In this document: positions 8,231 through 17,353 of the stretch, piece after piece
How the letters are laid out: every line of letters begins with the position of its first letter
Position numbering within the stretch: position 1 is the first letter of the stretch
Assembly: GCF_003946695.1 (NCBI RefSeq)
Contig: NZ_RHOX01000005.1
Location: 46,947 to 110,946, forward strand
Length of the DNA: 64,000 bases
Reading direction: 5' to 3'
Origin: Lapidilactobacillus bayanensis
Lineage (GTDB): Bacteria > Bacillota > Bacilli > Lactobacillales > Lactobacillaceae
The notes under the pieces: generated by a model
The model's database searches: none
What the model was told of the DNA's origin: nothing
Seen by the model: only the letters and a program-made list of their open reading frames with translations
Position numbers and translations under genes: made by a program

Positions 8231-8690
8231 AACTTCCCCCAGATATGTATTTGAGCGCTGGTGTTTAAATTTCAGTATGTAATCAATCACATCCATTTTA
8301 GCAGCACAATTGGCTCATGTGTTAAGTTTAGCATGAATGAAGCTGATGAACAAATCGGTAATTAGGGGAATAACAACTCAGACTTTGGGATGACACCAAG
8401 CTAAAAGAACCGGTTCAACCTTAATTTTTGTCGTTATTTGTGAATTGCCCCAAGGCGTTAGATTGATTGTCACGCGCCTTATTTAATTAAGAGATGAGAA
8501 CGGAAATATTGAATGATGCATCATCCCCGACAACTGAGGTATGATGATAAGTAACAGAAATAATTTCGAAATAAAGTGGCAATCCCAGAATTGAATTGAA
8601 TAAATCTGTGGTTGTGGTAGTCAACTTAACGCAGCGACAACTGCATCAAAAAATGATAGACGATTTAGTAAAGAAAGAAGTGTCGTTAAC
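8231..8690. other. Divergent intergenic region between ABC operon and Rgg-like regulator
   Basis: About 460 bp, must hold the two outward promoters. It contains a perfect 12-bp palindrome ATGATGCATCAT at 8513-8524. No gene is convincing; a 17-codon frame starting near 8541 after GAGG is not hydrophobic like known Rgg pheromones. Confidence 0.4.
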
Positions 8691-9515
8691 ATGCAATACG
8701 CGATCGGCAATCTAATTAAAGAGGCACGAAAGGAGATGGGATTAACCCAACTTGAAGCTAGTCAAGGTATTTGTAGTCAAGCGATGCTATCTTCAATTGA
8801 ACGCGCTAAATATATACCCAATGCGCAGTTGTTAATGCTACTGTGCCAACGCCTCCAGCTTGATTTAAACGACATTAGTTTAGCGACTAATTATCATGTG
8901 AGTCATCAAAAAGTTATCAATGAGACGCTCAATAGGTTGTGTCAGACACACCAGTACAGTCAGTTGCGTTCTTTCTTAGAACGTTCTAGTACGATCACTA
9001 ATATTGGGGTCGCGGTACAAGAGCAAGCTTACGATTATTACTTAGGCGTTGCGCAAGTGAACACTGGTGACCTTAAGCAAGGTATTCAAAGCCTCAAACT
9101 CGCAGTGGCCGATCAGAAACGTAAGCAAAGTTTGAGTGCTTTATCGCGTTTATGCCTAATTGCGTTGGCTTATGCTTATTCTCAGAACAAGCAGTTTAAA
9201 CAAGCCGCTGAATATTGCCAACTTGCCGAGTATCAAATTAGTGCCGCTTTTTATGAAGAGAACTTAAATATAATCGGTTATCTGGCCGCCTTAATTGCTT
9301 ATGAACAGCAACACTATCTGGATGTGGTTAAGATTGTTACCGCGAATATTAATTACATTAGCGAGCATAATTCGCATTACATGCTAGCAAATTGCTACTA
9401 CTTACTGGTAAAAGCGGCTGATAAATCACATCAGGCTAATTTGATTGATGAGGCGCAAACGCGGCAGCAAGTTTTTGCCGATTTATTTTCTGAGCAAATA
9501 CATCGTTTAGATTGA
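8691..9515 (+). CDS. XRE/Rgg-like transcriptional regulator with TPR-type C-terminal domain
   Basis: A 274-residue protein: N-terminal Cro/C1 helix-turn-helix (about residues 5-60, IGNLIKEARKEMGLTQLEAS) followed by an all-helical repeat region with TPR character (LGVAQVNTGDLKQGIQSL, ALAYAYSQNKQFKQAAEY). This is the layout of the Rgg/GadR/MutR and PlcR (RRNPP) groups, which bind short peptides in the repeat domain. It lies 89 bp before a START-like gene in the same direction, a plausible target. Whether it senses a peptide is unknown. Confidence 0.8.
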   Translation: MQYAIGNLIKEARKEMGLTQLEASQGICSQAMLSSIERAKYIPNAQLLMLLCQRLQLDLNDISLATNYHVSHQKVINETLNRLCQTHQYSQLRSFLERSSTITNIGVAVQEQAYDYYLGVAQVNTGDLKQGIQSLKLAVADQKRKQSLSALSRLCLIALAYAYSQNKQFKQAAEYCQLAEYQISAAFYEENLNIIGYLAALIAYEQQHYLDVVKIVTANINYISEHNSHYMLANCYYLLVKAADKSHQANLIDEAQTRQQVFADLFSEQIHRLD

Positions 9516-9603
9516 TGGTTAAATTTAAATATAAGAACTCTTATTTTTGTTTGTCGGCGATTCTCCATATACTAATGCCATACCATTAAGGAGGATTCAA
9601 GTT

Positions 9604-10020
9604 ATGAACAAAATATTATTTTCAAACGTTGCGCTAGCACAGACAACTTTAGCTGCTGTGCACCAGATTTTAGATGATCCACAAGCATTACTGCGGTGGG
9701 TACCAGATGTCAAGACAGTTACTAGAGCAGCTGATAGTTTCAACGTCAGTCGTTCGTCTTCAGCACTGAATGATCAAGAGAACATCCGCGTTGAACGATC
9801 GGAGAATAAAGTTCGCTATATCAGTACGGGTGGTCGCTTGAGCTATCAACTACTTTTTACACTCACTGCTGAAAATGGCCGCGTGGCAATTCAAGAGGAT
9901 TTGCTCGTTGATGAAACAGCCAACCGCCATTTTCCTTTGCGCTTGCTAGCGCCCATTGCCAAACAGGCCTTCAATGAGAACTTAAACCGTCTTGTTGGCT
10001 TAATTGAAACAGCCGTCTGA
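9604..10020 (+). CDS. SRPBCC (START-like) family protein
   Basis: 138 residues from the ATG at 9604, chosen because AAGGAGG lies 7 bp upstream; the longer open frame lacks a ribosome site. Features of the SRPBCC fold are the start KILFSNVALAQTTLAAVHQILDDP, a central run of alternating beta strands (VRYISTGGRLSYQLLFTL) and a long C-terminal helix (FNENLNRLVGLIETAV). Such proteins bind hydrophobic ligands in a deep cavity; some are cyclases or coenzyme Q-like carriers. A TATACT box about 30 bp upstream suggests its own promoter. Family assignment is by overall pattern and is moderate. Confidence 0.6.
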   Translation: MNKILFSNVALAQTTLAAVHQILDDPQALLRWVPDVKTVTRAADSFNVSRSSSALNDQENIRVERSENKVRYISTGGRLSYQLLFTLTAENGRVAIQEDLLVDETANRHFPLRLLAPIAKQAFNENLNRLVGLIETAV

Positions 10021-10413
10021 GCCTATAATCGGCTTGAGCGTATTCAGGCGGCGTGAATTCACGTCGGATAGAAGTATGTTTAAAAATAAGGTGGCAGTTA
10101 ATATTGTCGTTAATTAGCTTAAAGTCAGTCAGTATAGTTTGTGCTGGAATCGGGAAAAAATCCCGGTTCCTTTTTTATTGATTCCATGGGCGGTGAACTT
10201 GAATCTCAGTGTCACTTAAGCTACCTTTTGCTGACATTGTCAGCCATGATTGGGCTGTACTTTTAGAAATGTGAAATGGCGCTATGTATAATGTTTGCAT
10301 CTGTTTCAGTCAACCCGGTATAGTTATTAAACAGGGAAGATTTCTCCAGTTGTTCATAAGATAAGGTTATTGAGAGATGAGAAGTGGTCTATTACTGAAA
10401 AGAGGGGACTTGT
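10021..10413. other. Intergenic region upstream of the arginine genes
   Basis: About 390 bp. It holds the terminator at 10147-10176 and, further right, a TATAAT at about 10287 that could be the -10 of the antiporter promoter, about 120 bp before the start. I see no further gene. Confidence 0.4.
10147..10176 (+). terminator. Rho-independent terminator
   Basis: GGAATCGGGA pairs with TCCCGGTTCC, loop of A residues, followed by TTTTTT; ends the START-like gene transcript. Confidence 0.9.
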
Positions 10414-11856
10414 ATGGACAGTAAACGAGACGGAAGAACTGAAAAGTTAGGATTCACGGCTTTAACCGCGATGGTTGTTGGTTCAATGGTTGGTGCGGGA
10501 ATTTTTATGTTGCCTCGCCGCTTCGCCGAAACCACCGGTGTTTATGGTGCAGTTTTGACATGGGTAATTGCTGGCGCAGGGATGTTGATGCTTGCCTTTG
10601 TTTTTCAAACATTGGCTGTTCGTAAACCGACACTTGATGCCGGTGTATTTGCGTACGCCAAAGCCGGCTTTGGTGATTATATCGGGTTTATAGCGGCAAT
10701 CGGCTTTTGGGCGAGTGCTTGTGCGGGCAACGTGACTTACTTAGTATTAATCAAGTCAACCTTAGGATCGGTCATTCCCGCGTTGGGTGAAGGAGATACG
10801 CTGATTGCGCTCATCGCATCATCAGTTGTCATCTGGGCTTTTGTTGGCTTGATATTACGCGGTGTCAAGCAAGCCGCCACTATTAATACGATCGCGACAG
10901 TTGCTAAATTAATACCGATTGTCGTATTTGTACTCGTGGCGATTTTTGCATTTAATCCTGATGTCTTGATCAATAATCTGATGGGAACGACTACTGGCAC
11001 AAGTGAAACGCTATTTTCACAACTTAGGGCCACCATGTTAATTACAGTATTTGTTTTTCTAGGAATTGAAGGTGCCAGTATATACTCGCGCTATGCTAAG
11101 AGCCGTCGAGATGTTGGACGAGCAACCGTCTTAGGCTTTCTGTCGGTGTTGTCATTATTCGCGCTGGTAACTTTGTTAGGTTATGGGATTTTGCCACGAG
11201 CAGAATTAGCCAATCTGCGGCAGCCATCTTTAGCGGGTGTTTTGGAGCATGTTGTTGGTTCGTGGGGCAGTCTCTTGATTAGTGTTGGCTTAATTATCTC
11301 TGTCCTTGGCGCGTATCTTGCTTGGACGTTAATGGCGGCAGAAGTATTATCGACAGCAGCTAAGAAAGGCGACATGCCTAAGTTTATCAATCAAGTCTCA
11401 AACAAGGGCGTGCCCAAAAACGCACTGTTGATGTCGGCGATGCTAACACAAATTATTCTGCTGGCAACTTACGCCGCAGACGGTGCGCTCGATTTTGCCT
11501 TAGATTTAACTGGTGCCTTAGCCCTATTGCCGTTTTTCCTAACAGCACTCTACGCTGTTAAAATTGCCATAACTCGCGACGGCTATTTACAGGTACCAGT
11601 CAAGAAGAGGCGCCATGAGTTAGTGATAGCTAGTGTAGCGCTAATATACACAGCATTTCTAATTTATGCCGCTGGTTTGGAATTCCTGTTACTTTCTTGT
11701 CTCTTATTAGCGCCGGCAACACTATTCTTTATGCACGCGCGCCGAGAGCGACACGTTAAAATGTTTAAGACTTATGAAAAAGTGATTCTAATCGTTCTTG
11801 TCAGCGGTGCACTATTAGCAATTGTCGGCCTAGCAACAGGTCGGATTACAATTTAA
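10414..11856 (+). CDS. arcD: Arginine/ornithine antiporter-like amino acid permease
   Basis: A 480-residue polytopic membrane protein of the APC superfamily, about 12 hydrophobic segments. The substrate motif [12 protein letters not shown] in segment 1 and [17 protein letters not shown] in segment 6 match basic amino acid/polyamine antiporters of the ArcD type. It lies 13 bp upstream of arginine deiminase, supporting arginine uptake in exchange for a pathway product. GAGGGG ribosome site. Because no ornithine transcarbamoylase is linked, the exchanged product might be citrulline rather than ornithine (inference). Confidence 0.85.
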   Translation: MDSKRDGRTEKLGFTALTAMVVGSMVGAGIFMLPRRFAETTGVYGAVLTWVIAGAGMLMLAFVFQTLAVRKPTLDAGVFAYAKAGFGDYIGFIAAIGFWASACAGNVTYLVLIKSTLGSVIPALGEGDTLIALIASSVVIWAFVGLILRGVKQAATINTIATVAKLIPIVVFVLVAIFAFNPDVLINNLMGTTTGTSETLFSQLRATMLITVFVFLGIEGASIYSRYAKSRRDVGRATVLGFLSVLSLFALVTLLGYGILPRAELANLRQPSLAGVLEHVVGSWGSLLISVGLIISVLGAYLAWTLMAAEVLSTAAKKGDMPKFINQVSNKGVPKNALLMSAMLTQIILLATYAADGALDFALDLTGALALLPFFLTALYAVKIAITRDGYLQVPVKKRRHELVIASVALIYTAFLIYAAGLEFLLLSCLLLAPATLFFMHARRERHVKMFKTYEKVILIVLVSGALLAIVGLATGRITI

Positions 11857-11869
11857 GGAGGATCTGCAA

Positions 11870-13123
11870 ATGGCAAACACAACAAATAATTTCGGAGTTT
11901 ATTCTGAGGTTGGTCAATTACGGCGCGTGCTGGTCTGCGCGCCAGGGTTGGCCCATGAGCGCTTGACACCTTCGAACAGTCACGATTTATTATTTGACGA
12001 TTTACCTTGGGTTGAGCAGGCACAACGAGATCATCACGAATTCGTTGCGGAGATGACAACTCGTGGTATTGAGGTGTTGGAGCTGCATGCCTTGTTGGCG
12101 GAAACACTAGCAGTTCCCAATGCCAAAGATTGGTTACTTGACCGCAAAATCACGGCCAATGAGGTCGGTCTTGGACTTGTTGCGGGTACTCGCGCTTTTC
12201 TAAACACATTAGATAATCAAACACTAGCGGATTATCTGATCGGTGGTTTATCCACCCGTGATCTTCCGACAGACTATCGAACTGATTATATTGAGTTAGC
12301 CCGTGAATCAACTGGAATTAATGAATATTTAATGCCTCCACTGCCCAATACACTATATACGCGTGACACCACCTGCTGGATTAATAACGGTATGACCTAT
12401 AACGCCTTGTATTGGCCGGCGCGGCATGATGAAACGTTGCTGATGAAAGCAATTTATAGTTTCCACCCGCTATTTGCCAAAGCTGCAATTAATACTTGGT
12501 GGGGTGATCCTGATGTTAACTGGGGACAGGCAACGCTTGAAGGCGGTGACGTGATGCCAATCGGCAATGGCACCGTTCTAATCGGGATGAGTGAACGCAC
12601 CTCCAGACAAGCAATTACTCAAGTTGCGAGTTCATTATTTAAGGCACATGCTGCCAGTCGCGTGATTGTCGCTGGCATGCCTAAACTACGAGCAGCGATG
12701 CATCTTGATACCGTCTTTACATTTGCCGACTGTGACATTGTAACGGTTTATCCTGAAATAGTTGATCAAATTCACACATTTTCAATCTATCCAGAAGATG
12801 ATACCGGAAAGGTTAAAGTGGTTAAGGAAAAGCAACCATTTCTGGAAGTAGTGGCCAACGCTTTGAAGCTGAAGCAGTTTCAAGTTATCGAAACACCAGG
12901 TAGTTTAGCAGCAAGCGAACGGCAACAGTGGGATAGTGGCAATAATGTGGTGGCGCTGAAACCTGGAGTTGTCATGGCTTATGATCGCAATACACAAATC
13001 AACGGTGCATTACGTGATGCAGGAATTGAAGTCGTTCCAATTGCTGGCGCGGAATTAGGTCGCGGTCGCGGTGGCGGCCATTGTATGACTTGCCCGCTTT
13101 TACGAGATGCCGTTGCTTATTAA
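11870..13123 (+). CDS. arcA: Arginine deiminase
   Basis: 417 residues, the normal family length. The enzyme hydrolyses arginine to citrulline and ammonia in the cytosol. Visible signatures are [18 protein letters not shown] at the N-terminus, [25 protein letters not shown] (substrate-binding Glu/Asp) and the C-terminal [13 protein letters not shown], where the first Cys (residue 405) aligns with the nucleophile of Pseudomonas ADI. GGAGG ribosome site. It follows the antiporter but arcB (ornithine transcarbamoylase) and arcC (carbamate kinase) are not adjacent, so ATP yield requires those genes elsewhere. Confidence 0.96.
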   Translation: MANTTNNFGVYSEVGQLRRVLVCAPGLAHERLTPSNSHDLLFDDLPWVEQAQRDHHEFVAEMTTRGIEVLELHALLAETLAVPNAKDWLLDRKITANEVGLGLVAGTRAFLNTLDNQTLADYLIGGLSTRDLPTDYRTDYIELARESTGINEYLMPPLPNTLYTRDTTCWINNGMTYNALYWPARHDETLLMKAIYSFHPLFAKAAINTWWGDPDVNWGQATLEGGDVMPIGNGTVLIGMSERTSRQAITQVASSLFKAHAASRVIVAGMPKLRAAMHLDTVFTFADCDIVTVYPEIVDQIHTFSIYPEDDTGKVKVVKEKQPFLEVVANALKLKQFQVIETPGSLAASERQQWDSGNNVVALKPGVVMAYDRNTQINGALRDAGIEVVPIAGAELGRGRGGGHCMTCPLLRDAVAY

Positions 13124-13292
13124 ATTATTTATTTATGAAAAAGGTTGAAAATCGCTCACGTCAGTTTTTGGCAGACTGCTGTGGACTATTCAAAAATTGA
13201 TCGGTGTGATTCAGCACTAATGCGTTATTCTCTGATTATGACTTGTTGATACCGGTACGACCTACACAGATCATTGATGTGAATCGTTGAAC

Positions 13293-13334
13293 CTCAAAGA
13301 AGTAGCTCTCTGCCTAGAGGGCTACTTCTTTGAG
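13293..13334. terminator. Symmetric hairpin downstream of arcA
   Basis: A near-perfect 18-bp inverted repeat (CTCAAAGAAGTAGCTCTC against GAGGGCTACTTCTTTGAG) with a 6-base spacer. It lacks a separate T tract on either side, so termination is likely but not certain. Confidence 0.55.
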
Positions 13335-13415
13335 TTACACTAATATTAGATCTGTACATCGGTCATAAAACCGTGTTGATTTGCATAACTGAATCTAATA
13401 CAACTTATTTATTTA

Positions 13416-13605
13416 ATCATATGGCTAAGTACTTTAATCGGATTATCAGAATATGGACAGACTAACAAATTTAACGGAATTTACGATGTTCATAGCCCTG
13501 CTAATAATAATTGGGTATCAGGGCCAGCAAGGGTAGGCACATCAGATAAGATATTCGAATTTAACCTTTTGTTCCTGTTTCATATAATCAAAAAGTTTCA
13601 CTGAA
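13416..13605 (+). pseudogene. Possible gene remnant
   Basis: One frame reads through without a start or ribosome site as ..LSEYGQTNKFNGIYDVHS then PANNNWVSGPARVGTSDK before ending at a TGA. The composition (Gly/Asn/Tyr/Trp-rich, like a secreted wall-binding repeat) looks coding, and the flanks have stops. I do not recognise the family and give it low confidence. Confidence 0.25.
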
Positions 13606-13640
13606 CGGAATTTAAAAGCGGTATATATTTATTTAGAGAA

Positions 13641-14508
13641 TCAATTATTCAAGGCACTAATAAAATCGCCAGAAGTGGCGGCCAGTTTTTGAAGTGCCTG
13701 TTCAGCACTCAAACCAAATTTAAGCATTAATATAGACTGCGCAATATTACCATTCGCTGCGATAAGAGTGTTGCTGGCATTTTCAGAAGTGACACCGACA
13801 ATATTTTGAATAATTTTAATTGCACGTTTATTAAGTTTGTTATTGGTTGGTTGAACCATAATCATATAGTGATCATATACATACCCGACTCGAATCATAA
13901 TTCCTGTTGAAAGTGCATTAAGAACCATTTTTTGTGCAGTTCCCGCCTTCATTCTTGTTGACCCATCAATAACCTCGTTTCCAACGATAGGGTTAATACC
14001 AATTTGGGCTATACTTTTTAGTTTGCTGTTTTGGTGGCAAGATATCCCAATTGTTAATGCATCTAATTTATTCCCATATTTAAGTGCAGAAACTGTGTAT
14101 GGTGTATTACCGCTAGCCGTAATACCAATTAAAATATCGTTTTTCGAGAGGCGTATATCTTTTAAATCTCTTATTGCTGCATCAATGGAGTCTTCGGCAC
14201 CTTCGATTGCCTCAAACATAGATTGTTTTCCTCCCGCCATCACAGCAAATGCACGTTTTGGATCGACGCCATATGTAGGCGTTAATTCTATTGCGTCTAA
14301 TGCACCTAGGCGACCAGAGGTACCTGCTCCACAATAGATGAGACGCCCCCCCTTTTTTAAAGCGATCAGATGCTTTATCAATTGCAAGGGCAATTTGTGG
14401 TAATTCAGGTTGAATAGCTAACGGTACTTCTTTGTCTTCATTATTAATCAAGGTTGCAATTTCTAAAGAAGAGTATGTTTCTAAGTGCTGCTTGTTGAAT
14501 ACAGTCAT
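13641..14508 (-). pseudogene. murQ: N-acetylmuramic acid 6-phosphate etherase, frameshifted
   Basis: MurQ cleaves the lactyl ether of MurNAc-6-phosphate to GlcNAc-6-phosphate in the cytosol. The N-terminal part (from ATG at 14508, about 53 residues ending RFKKGG) and the main SIS-domain part (GGRLIYCGAGTSGRLG, later DGSTRMKAGTAQKM) lie in different frames. They join at a run of seven G after six A near 14346-14358. With six G the frames fuse exactly into a full-length family protein of about 289 residues, so a single inserted G broke the gene, or there is a sequencing error or slippage at this run. It starts one base after the RpiR gene stop. Confidence 0.85.
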
Positions 14509-14509
14509 A

Positions 14510-15358
14510 TTATTTTTCCTTCCCTAATTTATTTACCGCATCGGTTAAAAGAATAATCTTTTCATCCAAGTCATTGTCAAGGGAATGCTGAAGACTTCCA
14601 AGATAGAGAAGATTTGACACAACCATTGACGATGCAATTGAAGTGATTGCGCCAACTCGGTACAAAGATTCACTGTCTGAAACAAGTAATAGTTTATCGA
14701 CTTTGTCTGATAATTCGGAACTATTATTTTTAGTAACAATAATGACCTTTGCTTGATTTTTTTTAGCAATCTCTATTGCGAGCAATATCTCCTTTGTTAA
14801 ACCGCTAAAGCTAAAAGCGATGATAACATCTTTTCTTCCAACGTAGTACATCATCTCAATATTCATCTGTGAATCAAAGTTATAAAAGCATTTTTTTCCG
14901 GAGCGATTCAATTTATGGTAAAGGTCATAAGCAGGTAAGGAGGAGCCGCCAATGCCTAGACAATAAATATGTTCGGCTTCAGTAATCATTTTGATGCTGT
15001 CTGCTAGTTCGTGAGTGCTGAGTGTTTCGTTAAGATCATCAATTGTGTTTTTCATTAGAGAGCTTACTTTTTTTAGCATTAACGATACAGAATCATCTTT
15101 TGAAACAATAGGATCAATTGCGATGTTATTATCTTGATCAAGTTGTGCAATACATAATTTCAGACTTTCAAAACCAGATAAATCTAGTACTTTTGCAAAA
15201 CGAACAACGGTTGCTGAGGATGTATTGGTTCTATCCCCAAGCTCTTGTGATGTCATGTTTAGTAGTGAGTTCGGTTTTGTCAAAATGTAATCGGCAATTT
15301 TTTTATTTGATTTTGAAAAGTCACTATAGTTTGTTCGGATACGTGTAAGAATGTTCAT
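14510..15358 (-). CDS. RpiR/MurR family transcriptional regulator
   Basis: 282 residues: an N-terminal RpiR-type helix-turn-helix (TNTSSATVVRFAKVLDLSGFESLK) and a C-terminal sugar-isomerase (SIS) domain (IYCLGIGGSSLPAYDLYHKL, VIIAFSFSGLTKEIL) that binds a sugar phosphate. In MurR of other bacteria the effector is MurNAc-6-phosphate. It heads the leftward transcript with murQ and is divergent from the EIIC gene, so it probably controls both directions through the shared region. Confidence 0.9.
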   Translation of the reverse strand: MNILTRIRTNYSDFSKSNKKIADYILTKPNSLLNMTSQELGDRTNTSSATVVRFAKVLDLSGFESLKLCIAQLDQDNNIAIDPIVSKDDSVSLMLKKVSSLMKNTIDDLNETLSTHELADSIKMITEAEHIYCLGIGGSSLPAYDLYHKLNRSGKKCFYNFDSQMNIEMMYYVGRKDVIIAFSFSGLTKEILLAIEIAKKNQAKVIIVTKNNSSELSDKVDKLLLVSDSESLYRVGAITSIASSMVVSNLLYLGSLQHSLDNDLDEKIILLTDAVNKLGKEK

Positions 15359-15464
15359 TATTTCACCCCTGTAATTAAAGTTGAAGACTATAATTTTGAG
15401 TCTATTAAAGATGTTTGATGCTTACTAACTTATAGTACCATACATTTAGCTGAAAAATGAAGCG

Positions 15465-15505
15465 ATATTTCATAATAAATTAAATAAAAATAATTATTGA
15501 AATAT
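15465..15505. promoter_or_regulatory. Inverted repeat, candidate RpiR operator
   Basis: ATATTTCA at 15465-15472 and TGAAATAT at 15498-15505 are exact complements separated by 25 bp, in the region between the divergent regulator and permease genes; the right half overlaps the -35 of the EIIC promoter. Confidence 0.5.
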
Positions 15506-15525
15506 AAATTCTTTAGTGTTACTCT
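15497..15525 (+). promoter_or_regulatory. Promoter of the MurNAc PTS operon
   Basis: -35 TTGAAA, 17-bp spacer, -10 TACTCT, about 50 bp before the EIIC start. Confidence 0.6.
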
Positions 15526-15535
15526 TAACGAGGAA

Positions 15536-15549
15536 TGAAAGCGGAATCA
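15536..15549 (+). promoter_or_regulatory. cre site (CcpA)
   Basis: TGAAAGCGGAATCA fits the catabolite response element consensus TGWAANCGNWNWCA. It lies about 10 bp downstream of the -10 box, where bound CcpA would block transcription when preferred sugars are present. Confidence 0.6.
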
Positions 15550-15577
15550 AAAAATCTAATTAAAAGGAGTGGTAGTA

Positions 15578-16873
15578 TTGTTTAAATCTATGAACGAGTG
15601 GATGAATAATAAAATTATACCCACTATGGGGAAGTTCTCCAATAATTCGTTTGTCAAGTCAATGCAAACTGGTATGACAGCACCAATGATTGCCACAGTT
15701 GTAGGGTCAATATTTACTATTATGGCGGTTCCTCCAGTCTCAGCAACTTCTAAGAATGCATTTGTTATTGCTTGGCGCGAATGGTCAGTAGCAAATGCAA
15801 GTTGGTTAAATTTGGGAATCGCATTGACAATTAATGCGGTTGCGTTGTACGCATTATTTGGATTCGTAATTGATTATTCAATTCAAAAGAAGGCAAAACC
15901 AGTTAATATGGTCGTTTTGTCAAAAATTATTTTTCTTTCGTTGTGTGCGACCCTTAACAAAGGACTGTTAACTCTTGATAATATAGGATCTAAGGGGCTT
16001 TTCTCTGCAATTATTATCGGTTGGTTAACTGTCAATTGTGGTCAATGGCTGCTTGATCACGGCGTTAAGATTAAATTACCAGCGACGGTGCCTCCTAATG
16101 TTGCTGAGCCAATTCAAGCGTTATTCATGAATATTATCATGATTGGTGGAACGTATGTAGTAGTTGTCATACTTGGACATTTTAACTTAGTATTGCCAAA
16201 CATGATTAATGGAATTTTTGCACCATTATTTACAGCTGGTGATTCATTCTGGGCGGTTATTATTAGCTTCTTCTTCATTCGGGTACTTTGGTTCTTTGGC
16301 TTACATGGTGGTAACATCGGAGGCGCGATTTTGTCACCATTTTTAACTCAAACGATGGTTGAGAATATTTCAGCATACGCAAAAGGACAAACCCCACCAC
16401 ACATTTTTACCTTAGTATTTCACCAGACATGGGGATCCATGGGAATGCTTGCAATTTGTATTGCTTTAATGATTTTTTGCAGGTCAAAACAATTGCGTGC
16501 AATTTCTGCGATTGGTTTGGTTCCGGCACTTTTCAATATTGGTGAACCTATTACCTTCGGCTTACCATTGGTCCTAAACTTCAATATTGTAATTCCGTAT
16601 TTAATTATTTTCCCGCTTGATGGTGGTGCGGCATGGCTAGCTACTAAAATGGGGTTAATGGCGCGGACGTTTATTAATGTTCCTTCTACTGTTCCAGCTA
16701 TCTTTAAAGTGTTTCTCTCAAACTTAGATTGGAGATCAGTTGTTGTATACCTTGTTCTTCTGGTTATTGATGTTATTATATTTGCACCTTTCTTAAAGAG
16801 TTACGATAAACGTCTTTTAGCAGATGAAAAATTAGAAGCAGTAAAATTGAACAGAAAAGATGCCGGTATATAG
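15578..16873 (+). CDS. PTS sugar transporter EIIC (cellobiose/Lac family type)
   Basis: 431 residues from the TTG at 15578, which sits 8 bp after AAAGGAG. An integral membrane permease with about 10 hydrophobic segments and the Lac-family EIIC features WFFGLHGGNIGGAILSP and GLVPALFNIGEPITFGLPL. It imports and, with EIIA and EIIB, phosphorylates a sugar. Neither EIIA nor EIIB is fused or adjacent, so they must come from elsewhere. Context (MurQ, MupG, RpiR) suggests a muropeptide sugar such as MurNAc or GlcNAc-MurNAc, although the well-studied MurP is a different EIIBC type. Confidence 0.85.
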   Translation: MFKSMNEWMNNKIIPTMGKFSNNSFVKSMQTGMTAPMIATVVGSIFTIMAVPPVSATSKNAFVIAWREWSVANASWLNLGIALTINAVALYALFGFVIDYSIQKKAKPVNMVVLSKIIFLSLCATLNKGLLTLDNIGSKGLFSAIIIGWLTVNCGQWLLDHGVKIKLPATVPPNVAEPIQALFMNIIMIGGTYVVVVILGHFNLVLPNMINGIFAPLFTAGDSFWAVIISFFFIRVLWFFGLHGGNIGGAILSPFLTQTMVENISAYAKGQTPPHIFTLVFHQTWGSMGMLAICIALMIFCRSKQLRAISAIGLVPALFNIGEPITFGLPLVLNFNIVIPYLIIFPLDGGAAWLATKMGLMARTFINVPSTVPAIFKVFLSNLDWRSVVVYLVLLVIDVIIFAPFLKSYDKRLLADEKLEAVKLNRKDAGI

Positions 16874-16900
16874 GTATAAGAAGGATTTGGCGATATTAAT

Positions 16901-17353
16901 ATGATATTTTTATTCACTAAGCTCATCTTAATAATAATGCTGAGCTATCAATTAATAAAACTCATACATCTGATTTCAATTTCTAAAGGTATGACTTTTA
17001 GTGTTGATTTTGTGTCGAAATTTGAGTTAAGTACAGTTTTTGCCCTTATTGTATTTGCAATTTTTAGTCGAACGGTACCGAACACAGAATATTTTCAAAT
17101 TATAATTAATCTTGCGATTACGTTAATCGTGTATCTTGAGTTTAAACGATTGATTCTAGTCGGAGAAAATGAAATTTTGCTTCGAGGACACCTTATAAAA
17201 ATTGATGAGATTTATGGTTATGTCGTGGAGTTTGTACGCTTAACGGTTGAAGTTAATGGTCGGAGAATTCATGTGTTGTATCCGTTAGCAACACGCTCTC
17301 AGCTGAAGAAAGTTTTTACGAACAAAAGAGTTATTAAAGGAGAAATAATATGA
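16901..17353 (+). CDS. Small membrane protein of unknown function in the MurNAc operon
   Basis: 150 residues with about three hydrophobic segments in the first 90 (MIFLFTKLILIIMLSYQLI; STVFALIVFAIFS; IIINLAITLIVYLEF) and a short beta-rich C-terminal domain (ILLRGHLIKIDEIYGYVVEF) that resembles a small PH-like or sensor strand bundle. The stop overlaps the start of the next gene by four bases. I do not recognise a family. The tight position between EIIC and the MupG-like hydrolase suggests a part in the same pathway. Confidence 0.75.
   Translation: MIFLFTKLILIIMLSYQLIKLIHLISISKGMTFSVDFVSKFELSTVFALIVFAIFSRTVPNTEYFQIIINLAITLIVYLEFKRLILVGENEILLRGHLIKIDEIYGYVVEFVRLTVEVNGRRIHVLYPLATRSQLKKVFTNKRVIKGEII

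Noticed and set aside
8541..8594. Short peptide pheromone gene upstream of the Rgg-like regulator
   Set aside because: The 17-codon frame is polar, the ribosome site is too close to the first ATG, and it lacks the hydrophobic end of known pheromones.
14340..14362. Programmed -1 frameshift at AAAAAAG in murQ
   Set aside because: Restoring the frame needs a +1 shift (or -2), so the usual -1 slippery mechanism does not fit; insertion or slippage in the G run is more likely.
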